Assembly (NCBI RefSeq): GCF_041296385.1
Contig: NC_091014.1
Span: 18,637,578-18,701,577, forward strand
Reading direction: 5' to 3'
DNA: 64,000 nt
Source of the DNA: Aphelocoma coerulescens
Taxonomy: Eukaryota; Chordata; Aves; Passeriformes; Corvidae
Part shown: piece after piece, positions 37,168 through 50,499 of the stretch
Layout: every line of letters starts with the position of its first letter
Numbering within the stretch: position 1 is the first letter of the stretch
The notes under the pieces: generated by a model
Seen by the model: only the letters and a program-made list of their open reading frames with translations
The model's database searches: none
Told to the model about the DNA's origin: nothing
Program-made: the position numbers and the translations under genes

Positions 37168-39615
37168 GTTAATTATATAATGCAGAAGTAAATTCTGAAT
37201 CCTACCAGGGCATCAAGATGTACCAAAAAGACCATGGATTTCTCTCCAGGAGTATGCATGTAAGAAGAAAAAAACAAATAGAAGTGAGATTATATCACTA
37301 AAATTTATTCTGTAACTACTTTTCTGTTCTGAACAGGTGCATGAGTTGCTTTGGTATTTCATATTTTATAGACATTGAACTATTCAAACATATTCACATG
37401 CAGAGAAGTAATTGATGAACATAGGTTCCAAAGTGCTGTTCTTTTTTCTCCTTGGAATCTTGGCGCAACCAGACTTATCAGATTATCAGGTTTTTTTACC
37501 TAACATAGATAATCTGCTGAAAAATATTATTTGCTCTTCTAATTTCCTTCTTGGAATATATTTTTTAAACCATATGTTTTATTCTTTCTAGCTTTTCCCC
37601 TAATTACAACACCAGACAATTGTTTTTAGTTTATTGTTTAACTTTCTCTTCTTCAAATACAAGACATCATGAAAATATTACCCTAAGGAATGTAAATATT
37701 TGCAGGTGGAATGCTACTAAGATGACCAGATCAAATAAAACTGCTTTTCCTTGTTCTTTCTGTACCTAATCCATTCCTAGACTTTATTTCTTAGAGCAAT
37801 GAAAATTGTGTAAAGTTGCTATTGTCTGTCTGCAGGAACTTCTGTTAGTCAAAAGGCCTAAAACATCATTACTCAAGTGAAGCGTGATTGTTAAGGAAGA
37901 TTTAACCTGTTTCCCATGTTTTGCCTTTGGCAATAAATACAGCACTATATTTTACAGATCTGTGAATTCTCCTCAGCTTTCTACCCAAAAGCTTTGAAGC
38001 TATTGTAATACATACAGGAGAAATACAACTTCAATGACATTAGTTTTTCTGTGTGGAAAAAGATTCATTATACTTACATCAGAAGAAAAAATAAAACACT
38101 TGTTAATTTCTTTAAAACCTGCTTTGCAAGGGAAAATTAAATTGTTAAATGAATTTAACCAGGACAAAGTGATTTACTCAAACATTATTTATTTTAATTT
38201 GTCCTTCAATCTCATTTAGTACATATATTGCCTATGGCTGCAATCAGAGCTGCTTAGCATCCCTTGAACCAGATTAAAGATCAAAATCCTTCTTAGTGCC
38301 AGCTTATTGCGTAGCAAATACAAACTCAATGCAATCAGCAAGCTTAAAACAAGACTCAGATGTTAGCAAAGCCAGTGGAGATCAAGAAAGAAATGCACAA
38401 AACAAGGTGACCCAGAACAGAATATCAAAGGCTCTTTTGTATTTTTCAGTTCTGGCTAAAGCCATGAAGTCATTCTTGTGAACGTACTATATCCTAAAAA
38501 GAGGTAGTTGTTTGGAAATTTAAACCTACTTCTAGTTTACAATTTCAAATGTTGGTTCTAATTTTACCACTGTTTATATATTACTTCTTCTGTATGCTTT
38601 GCATACACACATCAAAGCATGTTCCATCAACTTATTGCTGGAAGAAATAGTTAATTCCTTCTTTGTGTTTTTGTAATGAAATAGGTGTTCAAGACAAATA
38701 GGAATGGCTCAGAATTATGGCAGCTTTGGCAGTCTCTGATGATCAGAAAGTTTCCTATTCAGCACTGTGATACTACTGTTAACATCATATTATTTTGTTC
38801 GGACTTAATAAAATTAGTTCAAACATTTTCTTTCTAGATGACTTTGGGGTTGCCTTGTACAGCCTGTATTGCATGTGTTATTTACTTATATATTTATTAT
38901 TTATTAAGAAAAAAACATAAGAAAAAAAGCCCAACCCAAACACCACAAACTTCAAAAAATATCCCAAAGTCTTATCCTGCCATCAATGAAATTAATAGAA
39001 AAGAGAATTCAGCTCTTCCCTGCCCACTAATTCACAAGTTCTCAATCATATTTTCCTTCAAAACTGCTAATAATCCTGCCCAGAACTTATTCTTTATTAC
39101 ATTCTTAGGAAAGAGGCCACTTATTTTTGGAGAAAAAAGTTACTGAGCGTACACTTAACTCGTTAGCATTTTATGAGTAAGGGGTTTCTGTCATGCAGTT
39201 GATACACATTTACTCAATAGAACAAGAGCTTATCTATTGAATGATGTGAACAGAGACAATTTGTGTCATCCATCAAGCAAAGGGATGTGTGCCTATCAAA
39301 TGAAAAGGAATGTGTTTGACCAGGTGATTAATGCACATCCAGTCATGCAGGTGTGCAAACAGCTTTGGTAGCATGACTTTCATACTCAAAGACTGCCAAC
39401 ACCTGATGAGAGACAGTGTATTTTTAAACAGCTCATAGCACCTCTGAAAAAAAAATTAATGATTTGACTTGTAGGAAAAATGTCTGCATGCATCCTTGTT
39501 CATTTGGGTTTTTTTGAAATGAAAAAAAAAAAAAGAGCCAGTTCAAGAACAAAGTTAATATACCTTTTGCAAATTAACCCCTTCCCAAGAATTATGTGGA
39601 TAAATGCTTGTTTAG

Positions 39616-39672
39616 CATAGAATTAATATAGTTGAAGCTGAAAGGACATTAATATTCAGTAATCACTGAAAA
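39616..39672 (-). mobile_element. Possible short CR1 3'-end remnant, antisense
   Basis: The + strand 'agcatagaattaatatagttgaagctgaaaggacattaatattcag' resembles the complement of the CR1 end, which reads catagaat..ggttgaggttggaaaggacattaaagatca. Only about 55 bp can be followed, so chance similarity is possible. Confidence 0.4.
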
Positions 39673-40170
39673 ACAGTGGTACCTTGGCCTTTTGTAAACT
39701 TCAGCCTAATGATGTTATACCTTTGTGTGGATCCAGGTACTGATGTTCAGTTGTACAGATATACAAAGATGAGAGTTTGTTAGCTACAGCATAGCAACAA
39801 ATAACATTTCTGTAATATATTTTGATTTCTAAAATAATTTCTGTCTTTTTAATATTCCTGTAAAATCCTTGAGTTATCTTAGATTGCAGATAATTTATTT
39901 GATTTGTGCCTCATTAAAGAAAATGAAAATTTTTTTCATGTTTACTTAACTGAATTTTTCCTCAAAAAACTTTAGGAAGTGGGCCTCACTATTTTAATAA
40001 TAATTCCACTGTATTGTAGTGCCTTTTTAACAACAGAGTAATGTGACTTACAGGAGGCACAAGCTTCAGGCTACAGTGGAGTGCAGACTAAGAGCATAAA
40101 GAGAATATAATCTGGATTTTTGAATAAACTTTTTTTTTATTTGAGATGATGTACAAGGCTGCAACAAAAA

Positions 40171-40197
40171 TACATATATATGTGTATATATATATAT
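40171..40197 (+). repeat. (TA)n-rich microsatellite
   Basis: Alternating TA interrupted by one TG. Simple-sequence DNA. Confidence 0.8.
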
Positions 40198-41383
40198 TTA
40201 CAGTAAACAAGAACAACACGAAAACCAAACCCACCATCAAAAAGAATCACCCAAATACCTAAATTTCACCAATAGAGAGGTTTCACTGTATGTCTATTCT
40301 GGGAGCTAAGTCTTCTATCAATATCTCTGTTGAGAATATTGAAGAAATCTCTTTACATGAACAAGATCTAACTGTACACTGAAGCCAAATAGCACAATGT
40401 TGTGTTGCCAAAAGCCTTGTCTTAGGAAGAAGAATTCCCAGTCCTGGTGAATAAGGTGCCATGATAAGTGAGGTCTAGGTTTCTAACACTGACATTTACA
40501 GCAGTTTTCTCCCAAAATGTTTGTAACAGGATATGCACTAAAATGAATTTTGGCACTAACACAAAAATGAAGGAAAACCTCTCTAGGAAAAAAGATCCAA
40601 AGGCTGTAGTAATTTTCTTCATGCACAGACAAGTCACACATTTGGATCCATCTGGTTTGTTCCCCAGGCTTGCTTCTTCTGCAGCCACACAAGGAGGACA
40701 TGCTAGTGTCAAAGTTTTTCATTAGAGCTTAAATACTGGCAGGGGCTATGTGAGTGCTCTCTCCAGCTTGGTCTACAGGACCTAAATCCATATCTTCTTA
40801 ATGAAGACTGCTTGCTGGCTTTAGATTTTTCAATTTTTTCTGCAGTGTGAAAGAGATTGCTGCTTATCCAGAGTCAAGGAAATACCCTATCATAGAAATA
40901 GAAAAAAAAGCAGGTTTTCTAAAATAATAACAACATTGTTATACACATAAACTTGAAAAAACATAGGGTTGAAATCTTTGCCACCTAAATATCATCAGCA
41001 GCGAATATCTGGTACTTAGGTCTGAGACAGAAATTCTCTTTGAGTGCTTATAGGGTTTTCTGGACCATTGGATAAGACAGTTAAGCCTAAAATTCTCATG
41101 GATTACTGATTTTATGCTCATGCAGGTATTCAGAATTGTCTTTTCTTAGTAGATATCTGCCTCTGAGAGCTGTATTCTGACCTTTGCTTAGGTAGCCACC
41201 CTGTCTCCTTTCCTCAAATATTTTAGGAGTTAATGGGAGCAACACGAGAGGTAAGAAGAAGAGCGGTATTAAAAGTAGTGCCATCATGATCATAAGAGTT
41301 TGGTAACTGGGAAAAAATGGGCCTTCATATAGTAATTTTATGACAATCTTGTACTATTGTCAGTCAAAAAATCTGAAATATTT

Positions 41384-41402
41384 AAAAAAAAAAAAAAAAA
41401 AA
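41384..41402 (+). repeat. Poly(A) run of 19
   Basis: A homopolymer located about 35 bp before the antisense LTR at 41,436-41,830. It lies outside the recognised LTR. Confidence 0.9.
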
Positions 41403-41435
41403 GCTTAATTCAATAGTAATCCCGAAAAGGTTGCT

Positions 41436-41830
41436 TCTGATGTATTTCCCAGTAGGAGGTGTTCAGCCATCCTCAGGAAAGTAGGGGCACTTAATGGTGA
41501 CTTGGGAAGACAAACACCATCACTACAAATGTCCCCCCTTTTTTCTTCTTCACTCAACTTTATATACTGAGCATGATATCATATGGTCTGGCATATCCCT
41601 TTGATCACCTGTCCTGGATGTGTCTTCTCCCAGCCTCCCAGGCAATCCCAGCCTCCTTGTCAGTGTGGCAGTACGAAAAGCACAGAAGGCTTTGGCTCTG
41701 TGTAAGCCCTGCTCAGCAATAGCAAAAACATCTCTGTGTTATCAACGCTGTGTTCAGCACAAATCCGAAACACAGCCCCATACCAGCCACTGAGAAGAAA
41801 ATTAACTCTATCTCAGCCAAAACCAGCACA
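41436..41830 (-). mobile_element. Avian ERV LTR, antisense, 3'-truncated
   Basis: Read on the minus strand it starts TGTGCTGGTTTTGGCTGAG at 41,830 and proceeds through 'agagttaattttcttc', the 'gtgttgataacacagagatgtttt'-type block, and 'cacagagccaaagccttctgtgct' (complement of about 41,680-41,705). The promoter side lies at about 41,558-41,605. There the + strand reads 'ctttatatactgagcatgatatcatatgg', so the minus strand has 'catatgatatcatgctcag' followed by a TATATAAAG TATA box. It ends with the complement of 'gtgttcagccatcctcagga' (41,459-41,478). The last 100 or so bp of the LTR appear lost. It is close in sequence to the 3' LTR at 60,729. Confidence 0.88.
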
Positions 41831-44100
41831 CTAATGAAAATGGGACTTTTAATTCATGTCCCTTAAGTAGTAACTATAGTATTGTGGATGCTTTTTAGAA
41901 AATATTTTATTTTAATAGACCGCTTGAATTGATCCTGTGACTAGGTAACAAAACTGCACACAAATTGCTGGAATAGTCCACACAAAGTGTGGAAATAAGT
42001 CTCTAATTCATTAAAATTTTAAGACAAACCACAGATTCATTCCTTTTATAGTTCATTAAGAGTTATTGGAGATATATGCTCAGTTCTTGCTGTCTAAAAT
42101 ACTCTGTTTCTGTAGTGGGCCTTAACTGTGTCAAAAGAAAGTTTGACAGCTATAGAACTGAATTTATAAACTGTTTAGCTATGCATTTTTATATACTTTA
42201 ATCAGTAAGACGAATTTTTTCTTTCATGAAGACACTATTTTAGGTTACTGAGCTTCCTTTAGGCTTTTCTCTGCTGCTTAGCATCTTACAGAAGATTTAT
42301 AACAACTTATAGAAGCAAGAATTGTACTAGGAAAGGGAATACAATGTCTTTAAATTTTGAGAAGACAAAAGGTTTTCAACCTAAAAGAGAAATTAAAGGA
42401 ATGGGAGTGTTTCATTGTTCTACTAGGGTTCATTTATGCATGTTTGTAGGAAGTGATTTTTTAGTTAAAGAAATTTTCTTCATTCCTATAATTAGATGAC
42501 TTACTGTGTAAAATTTAAAAACATACATATGGTAATAAATGTGGTTGTTGTTTTTTTTCTTTCTAAGGAACACAAAGTATTGTTAGAATATTTTAAACTG
42601 CCCTTTAAACTTTTGCATGCTCTAGAAGTTCTATTCACAGTTCTTCTCTATATTTTATGAAATATCCTTCAATATGAAATCATTAATGTTTCTAAAATGG
42701 TCAAGGTGACAAGCTTTGTTCTTGCCTAGAACATAGCAGAAATGCAGATGGCAAGAAAACCGGAAGACACAAGTGGACAGTGCATTCTAATGTTTTAGAG
42801 AGGATTGTGGACTCAGACACAAATTACTGGAGCAAGACTTAGATGTCTGAACAGGGTCAGTGCAGTTGCTTGCTTAAAAAGGCTGTCTGTTTAACTTTTA
42901 CATCAAATGCAAATTACACATCCCTTTATTCTTCCAAAATGCAATGACTTTACCGTTATAATTGCTTAAAGCTAGCAGATTTTGCAATCACTGTGAAGGT
43001 CTTTACCTAAGACCGTATAAGTGGCTTACTGAGTGAAAGCTAATTTAAAGACTTTGTAAGTGTCCAATGAATTCAAAGTTTCAAAGCAAAAGACAAAGTT
43101 AGTTGGATAAGAACAGTGGGATTTTTTGCAATCCACTGACCTATTTTTTCTGTGAAGTAATTTGAATAAGTTCATAAATCTAGTCCTGTTTTTTTGCCAC
43201 CATTGTGAAAGAATTTTGATTAAAGAGCTTTACTAAGAATGGTTTTGGATTAAAGTATGATTGCACTTATTAAGATTCTTTTTAATACTTGATTTTCACA
43301 AGTGATGTGGAGAAAATTTTAATTTTAATGCCATTACTGAGAAAGGATTTTCAGAATGAAGAAATAAGAAATACCAGTCTCACAGGGTAGTATAAAAATA
43401 TAGAGTTGGGACCTTATTGGAGCAAGTCATTAATTACTAGGGAAGGATATTAAAACCTGAGTTACGAACATGAGACCTGTTGTAATCGCACAAAGTAAAA
43501 AGGAGATGGTAGACTAGCCCATGGCAGCAGATCCTTTGTTCTTACATTTAAACTCTCTTAAAACATAGTCCATTACTTCAATAAATTGAATAAATCTTGT
43601 CAGAGGATGTGAGCTGTCTTTAGAAATACCTTCACTGAACTGGGCCTTCCTGTAAAGACTACTGTCATCTAGTAATCATAGCTTATCAGACTTAAGGTGG
43701 CAGCAATTATATGCAGCTGAGGTTCAGCTGTTTAAATTAAATAGAACTACTGATTTCAAGCTCTACTGAAGACAGATGGGTGTGGTTTTAAAAGAAATGT
43801 CATGAAGCAATTTGGTTTTTTTCCTAATTCAAAAAGCTGAAACAGTGTCCTTCAAACTCTGACTAAAATTTCTATTGGCCTCAAGATCCCTGTTTACATT
43901 TTCACCATTTATCTGGAAAGAGGCAGACAGTGGAATCTCTTGAAGTACAGATATAACTTTTTAAATGCTGATTTTACTGATACTTCCCCTGTTACCTAGT
44001 AGCCATCACAAAGATTTTGAGGTTAAAAATCCTGAGATATAAACATAAGAAAATCCCGCATTTAAATTAAAATACATGTTCTCAACAGGTATTCAGTCTC
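41831..44100. other. AT-rich noncoding DNA, nothing recognised
   Basis: About 2.3 kb. The segment 42,895-43,160 contains 'atgcaaat' followed by several TAATT/TTAAAG words and few homopolymers. It is a possible conserved element, but nothing beyond composition supports this. Confidence 0.5.
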
Positions 44101-44123
44101 TATAAGATGTCAAACATCTTATA
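44101..44123. other. Perfect inverted repeat, 10-bp arms, 3-nt loop
   Basis: Arms TATAAGATGT and ACATCTTATA flank CAA. It lies directly before a possible antisense CR1 scrap and a sense CR1. It may mark an old junction. Confidence 0.75.
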
Positions 44124-44124
44124 A

Positions 44125-44192
44125 GAATCTGCAGCTTCCTTGGTTAAATTATTCCAATGATTAATCACCTTCACAGCAAGAAAAGGCCATAC
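44125..44192 (-). mobile_element. Possible old CR1 scrap, antisense
   Basis: 'Ttggttaaattattccaatgattaatcaccttcacagcaagaaa' resembles the complement of the CR1 ORF2 end, where 'attccagtg..tgaccaccctcacagtgaagaa' is typical. It is under 70 bp and diverged, so the assignment is tentative. Confidence 0.35.
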
Positions 44193-44603
44193 CTTGTATC
44201 CTGTGCCTAGATCTGGGCCCCTCACTTTAAGAAAGACATTGAGGTGCTGGAGTGTGTCCAGAGAAGGGCAAAAGAGATGGGGAAGGGTCTGGAGCACAAG
44301 TGTGATGAGAAGTAGCTGAGGGAGCTGGAGGTGTTTAGCCTGGAGAAAAGGAGGCTCAGGGGATGTCCTTATTGGTTACATGCATATCCTCATTGGTTTC
44401 TGCAACTACCTGAAAGGAGCTTGTAGCAAGGTGGGGGTCAGTCTCTTCTCCCAGGTGACAAGTGACAGGACAAGAGGAAATGGTGTCAAGATGTGCTATG
44501 GGAGGTTCAGGTTGGATATTAAGAATGCATTGGATAACAGGATATTCAGGGAGGTGACGCTGATCTTTTGCACTCTTAACGTTTCTATGATTCTGCTCTG
44601 TTA
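44193..44603 (+). mobile_element. CR1 LINE fragment, ORF2 C-terminus to 3' tail, internally deleted
   Basis: A strong CR1 match in order: 'atctgggcccctcact..aagaaagacattgaggtgctggag' (44,209-44,252), 'gtgtccagagaagggcaaa', 'ggtctggagcacaagtgtgatga', 'ctgagggagctggaggtgtttagcctggagaaaaggaggctcagggga', 'ctacctgaaaggagcttgtagcaaggtggggg' and 'tctcttctcccaggtgacaagtgacaggacaagaggaaatgg' (44,441-44,482). A 'ggttggatattaagaa' block follows. About 100 bp near the end is compressed, and the tail 'cgtttctatgattctgctctg' closes the element. A 30-bp stretch near 44,368-44,398 is a local duplication or insertion. The frame is broken. Confidence 0.93.
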
Positions 44604-47600
44604 TTTATAGACAACATATTTTCGCTACTTTGAGTCTTATGCACTTTTAAAGCATGAGAAATTACATATCTACATAAATAATGTATGATATAGATATGAA
44701 AAACCTGCAATAATAGAAAATGCAATAATCAAGAAAACAGGTTAAGGAGATTATCACTGTCCTGTTTCTCATTCGAATATATAGATATTTTTAAGTCCTT
44801 ACCCAAGCAAAAATTCTAACGCACATTTTATCTGATAAAAGCCCAAAGCAGACAGAGAAGCATTAATGTTGTGGAAACAAGCATGCCACTGGAAAATCTC
44901 AGATAAGTTCAATACAGTCTGTATCACCTTGGTTATGGATAACAGGAGAAAGCTCATTATTGAGTAGATTTTTTACGATGATGAGAAGAAAAAATGCTTA
45001 CTTAGCAGATGCATCAAAAAGAAAAGGCTGTTAAACCCTGTACTACAAAAAACAGTGAAAGATGCTTTTGCACTCTTTCTCACTCTAGAGTTTACTATAA
45101 GGTATGCTGAGGAAAGAAAAACAGGATGCTTTGGTGTTGCATGTTACAACCGGAATTTTGAAATTATCAGCAGAATGGATACTTATGCATTTCAATATCC
45201 AAGCCTCTATATGGTAATAAAATTTGACACTTAGTCATTATACCATAATTTCAGAATAATTTCCTTATATTAAAATGAATAATCAAGGACAGAATAAAGA
45301 CATGCAGTATTATTAATTTTAGAGTAATTGTCTTCTCCTTTTACCATGAGGAAAGTAGAATTCTCACAAAATATTCCTCAATACAAAAACACATATAATT
45401 AAGTTTGGGTGAAAGAAAACTATGACATCTATCTTCTAGAAGAATTTTTTCCTGGAACATGTTTAATTTTCTAGAGGCTCTTCTACAAATTTTTGTTTCT
45501 TATTTAGCTCCATTAGAAATCACATAATTAATTGATCAAAGTAAGCTCATTTGAATTCCTCCAACATTTTTTAATCACCAAGTTTTAAAATAAAAAAACA
45601 TGTAGACACTTAAATTTAAATGGAATATTTTGAATCTAAGGAGAAGTTAAGACCTTTCATAGTCTTTATTCCCCTGTCTTAGAAAAATCCTAAACAGTAT
45701 CTGAAAATGGCTTCAAAACTGAAGTGCTAAAACTGTGTAATACCAAGAGGTTAAGCAGTATTGTGATCCACTTAACGGTTGCCTTTTGACTTATGAAAAA
45801 ATCTCAAAACCATGCTTGGTCAATTTAGTGTAAAGCTTAATTTCATTACCACATAGAGAAGTGTGCTTATCTTTCTTGCAAAATTAAGAGATTTTAAAAT
45901 AAATTAATGTGTTATACATATGTGTATTTTGTGTAAGGCTATACACGTGGGTATGTTGGCATAGACATACATACATATACCCACACACTGAATGATTTCC
46001 TAACCTACTGAAGATTTGTAGTTCTCAGTATTGAAAAAAAGTGAAATTAGAAGACCAGGCTATCACTCTCTTCCTTGTCCTTTGCAGATGACTTTCTGAC
46101 CTTTTTTCCAGTTGAACACAGTTTCCTTGATCTTTGCCACGACTGTTGCATTAATCACCTGTGACTGGCACAGTGGCAAGGCATTTTTGCAGCATAGTCT
46201 TCTACTCCATATCATGTTATTTACTGTGGCAGTAAGGGATGTTTTTGTTCCCCTAAATGAGGAACCAGAGGTGATCTTCACAGTTTTCCTATTATACAAG
46301 TTACAGCTGGACTAGTGAGTAAAATAAAATTTACGAAAATGGATAATACAAACTGTATCACTACTAGTAACTTTGGTAATAGCAGTCTTTTCATTACTTA
46401 AAAGAAAATAATGTTGAAAGAAGGCAGAGCTATAAATACAAAGATGCCAATTGATTTATCATGCCTTATGTTCTCATTACATTTGTCATGAGGTAAGAAA
46501 GGATATTTAGCAAAGTTTCGTTTGAATCCCTGGTTCTCATTACTTTAGCTAACATCTAGAAAGAAAAAAGCCAAATCTTAATGATCCAACAGTGCTCTCT
46601 GGTGGTGTGAAAACAAAGGCATTGTATTCTCTGTAAAAAATTACATAAGTCCAGTACACAAGTCCTTGAAGACAGATAAGTGACAGGAAGTCTCAACATG
46701 TTCCCTTGTGATAAGAAAAATAGAGCAATAAACAACTTTAAAACCACCAAGGCATGAAATGTGAAACCTGGCTTAGTAAAGTAATGTAAATAAAAATATT
46801 AAAAATAATATTTCTTGTCCAGCAGATGTTTTAGACTTAATGCTGACAAGGAACATATTCCTTCAGCATGCAATGCTTATCCAAAAAATGAGAGAAATGT
46901 ACTGAATATTAGTATATTTTATCATGAAATAATTTTGAATGTTAAGGAACTTTTTGGTTATATTTTATTCTCTTGAATTGGGGAAGGGAAATAAATGAAA
47001 AAGAAAAAATAAAAATGTTGCGAAACGAAATGGAGTAGAGAGGTGAAAGAACAATTATAAACCAGAGTCATTTAGCTGCTGAGTTCAAAACAGTTTCCCT
47101 TGCAGTTCTCACACAAAGATTCTGTCTCGGATTTTTATTACATTTTTATAATCATAGGTAGGTTATATTCATACCAACAAAAATTTGTTAGGCCACCCTC
47201 TATTGCACTCCTTCAATTTTCCCTTGCTGATTTGTTTGGGGTTTTTTTCTGTTAATTTGTTTTTCGGGGTTTTTTTACCTTTTGAAGACTTGGAGACTTA
47301 ACATATTATGTAGCAATATAGTAAGAAGTAAAGGAAAAGATGGAAAAGGCAGTTTTATGGAATGTAGCCAAAAATCCTGATCACAAAGATATTTACAGTA
47401 TAGGCAAATCTCTGATAAGTAGGTTTTTTGATGCTAAAGTAAAAAAAAAAAAAATGTTTCCAGTGCTTTCTGGGATCAGAGTTATTCTGAAATTATTCCA
47501 TATTGTTTGAAACAAATATACTTAGCCCCAGATACACTAGAAACATTAATATTGATACTATTGAAATGTTAAAAGATTCGGAGAAATTGTTAGCCAGATA

Positions 47601-50499
47601 AAGAGGAAACACCCAAGAATTTTAACTGGAACATTCCAGATAAAGACAACAGGACTGGTTATGCTGTTTATAAGAATAATGTCTTCTACATATTTCGAGA
47701 TAGAACTTAAGAGTTTCTAAAGCTACAGGAGAAAGAGAGGTGCACACGAAGAATTTTCACCACAAGGAACAAAGAAGAATGAGTCAGTATTGGACCAAGT
47801 ATCTCAGGTAAAACACCAATATAGATATCTGGAAAAGATAAACACTTACTGTAAATCTGATTTTGAAATATAGGCAAAAAGAATACTTCTAAAAGCAAGC
47901 ATAAATTGCACTTTTTTCCTACAGTATTTGCTAGCACAAAAGAATTCAAGGCACACTTTTGTTTCAGTGAACTATAGATTGTGCCATAGAACCCAAAAGA
48001 ATAGAACTTCTTGAAAACTTCTTCAAAATGGATAAGAATTACACAAATTAAGTTTTCTTGAAATATGTATTTGAACTGATAAGTCATACTCTAGTAATGT
48101 CTCTTCATACCGAAGATTTTCATTTATTTCAGACTATTAACTTTTGGGGTAGGTGGGGAGTAGATGAATTAAATCTTGGAGAAGAAGAGTAAAATTACAC
48201 TGTTATTTAGTCTTTCTTGAGATAGTCTAACAAAGAAAATAAAAGAAGAGTCTTTTAATTGTTTGTAATTTTTAATTTTACTTAGACCTGAAAGTTATTC
48301 TGACTACATGCATAGTTCTTCATTATTTTTTTGCTGTGAAAATATAAGATTTCCATAAAAGGCATAGGATGAATTCTACATTTATCTTTCCATTTCAATG
48401 AGAGGTGGTAACAATGTGGGGACTGTCTTGACTAAATGTAGCTTGCTGCTGCCATACAGGCTTGTCCAAAGATTGTCTATCTGTTTTGTCCTTTCCTGCC
48501 ATCCAGAAATGTGCAAACCCTATTTTTGTCAGCCCTGATCAGATGCATTTGGGTACCCTCAGACAAATCAGTTTGTCTATTGTTTATGTTTGCCAACTGC
48601 CTCAAGTCTTACTATTATACAGATAGTGACTTTAAGAAGTTACTGCAAGATATAGGGAAAAAACCTTGTAAAGTATTATTTTTTTTCAAGTTTTCTTCAT
48701 CTTACATTTTTGTGGTACAATATAATGTACTGCCCCTCTGAAAAGACAGAGGGAGGAAGACCTTTCCAAAATGTTTTTTAAGGATAATGAAATAATATTG
48801 TTGCATTTACTTATATAGAATATTACACAATTGGATTCAAATAAAACTGAAAGACTAAATTAGGTACAGGTGTTTCCAGTAAAAAACATGCAAGTACCTT
48901 TTTGTCAGAACCTAGCTATATATTTGCAAAAAGACCTTTATCAGTCATTAGTGTGAAGGTTGAGTGGGGATGGTGACAGTCACAGTCAAGGATTAAAGTC
49001 TGTGAAAAGAAAATGATTTAAAAAAAGGGAACTGTTTGAATACTTAGGACTGTCTTACTCATGTTAGCCTCTATTATTTAGAGTTGTGTTTTCAGTGTTT
49101 TAAGATAACATCCTTCCTGAAACTCAGTTATATCAATGAGGAAATAATGTTAAGGGAGAAATTCTGCTTCAGAAAAACATCAGGGAATATTTAATTTTGA
49201 TGAACTTTTTTGTTTGTTTCACTGTGAAATTGTTTATTTTTGGGCGGAGGTGGTGGTAAAACTTGTGCTATGCACAAAAGGAACTAAAAAAGGAGCAGAA
49301 ATAGAAGTAACAGCTTAGGAAAGAGAGTTCTGAAACAAGCCTCTTTCATGCATATTAATAACAAAGAGTTTAAAATGCCAGCGGAAAAGTAAAGGTGCTA
49401 TGGAGACTCTGAATTGCACAGGATCTATGTAAAGTAAATACTTATGATATACGATTTATTAAATATTGTACCAGTCTTGAAAATAGTGTATCATTCCTCC
49501 CTCATCCCCTGATAAAATAGAATGCTTAATTTACAAGGAATCAGCCTAAGGCCAAGTAGTGAATGTTTCATTTACATTAAAAAGGTTTAGGAAAAAGATC
49601 AACACAAGAGATAGAGAAAATACAGGGGAGGGGCGGTGAAAACAACAAAGTGAATCATTTTTTGTGATAAGATATATATGTAATTGAAACTTAATTCCTG
49701 CAGAGAAAAAAGTGGGAAACAAGAATATAATAAATAAAAAACAACAGAGTGTCAATGTTGAAGAAATAAAGAGTGTGAATTGAAAAGCTTCTTTCCAGGA
49801 TAATTTCCCAATGGTAGGGAAATTACTAGATAGATTGTCAATATCCTGTTTGTTTATAATTTTACACTTTCCCAGTTTGTTTCCTTTTTTATAATCAATA
49901 ACTCAATTTCTGATATGAAAATAAAAATAATCTAAATTTTCAGGTGTGGGGCATGCTAAAACTTAAAAGAAGCTAAACTGATGGGTTTTGGGCCATCATA
50001 TTTTCCTTAAGTATTAAATAGAGTTAAACTAATTCATGCAGGTTACTTTTTTTTACAGGAAACCTGTGTCTTATGACAAATACATGTGACTCAGTTTCTG
50101 TATTTTGGGAGCTGATATAACAATGTAGATCCCCAGATGGACTTTTATCAGCTGTGAGACCATGAGGCAACAGAAGATGCAGGTGTTAATGCTTTCCAAG
50201 GTAACAACAGGTTGCAAAATATTTGATTTATGTATGAAGGCTATTGATAAATTGAGCTTTTTCTCTCTTGAAAACCAATGGTGGTTGCAAACACATCAAA
50301 AAAAAAAAAGGTTTCCTAACGTACTGTTGCATGATTGAATACCATGATAGGAAAGAAAAGAACACCACAGCCCCCACATTACTATACAGGTATTGTTAGT
50401 TTGACCTTAAGGTGGTGGTGAAAATATTTCTAGTAATGTGTATGCAATGAACACTGAGGGTTTATTTAAAATCATTATTTTATTTTTATTAGTATTAAT
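44604..50499. other. AT-rich noncoding DNA, nothing recognised
   Basis: About 5.9 kb with no recognised transposon. Frames such as 47,707-48,087 (126 codons, minus) and 46,063-46,299 (78 codons, minus) lack motifs or a family match that I can name. Simple patches include TATA/CATA words at 45,920-45,990, a direct repeat of 'ggggttttttt' at 47,239-47,276 and an A-run at 47,440-47,453. Confidence 0.5.

Larger units (their letters stand above)
35301..41435. other. AT-rich noncoding DNA with minor simple repeats
   Basis: About 6.1 kb. It holds the simple-sequence patch at 35,570-35,650, a hairpin at 37,146-37,167, a possible CR1 remnant at 39,616-39,672, TA repeats at 40,171-40,197 and an A-run at 41,384-41,402. 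Open frames (for example 38,838-39,146 and 40,422-40,725) lack family signatures. No gene is supported. Confidence 0.55.

Noticed and set aside
38838..39146. 102-codon plus frame with a hydrophobic start
   Set aside because: The apparent transmembrane stretch comes from an AT-rich 'ttatttacttatatatttatta' run followed by a lysine-coding A-run. There are no homologous features.
46063..46299. 78-codon minus frame with protein-like composition
   Set aside because: Considered as a ribosomal-protein processed pseudogene, but no family could be matched and no poly(A) tail or target duplication is evident.
47707..48087. 126-codon minus frame
   Set aside because: Isolated, rich in hydrophobic residues as expected from AT-rich antisense DNA, with no domain signature.
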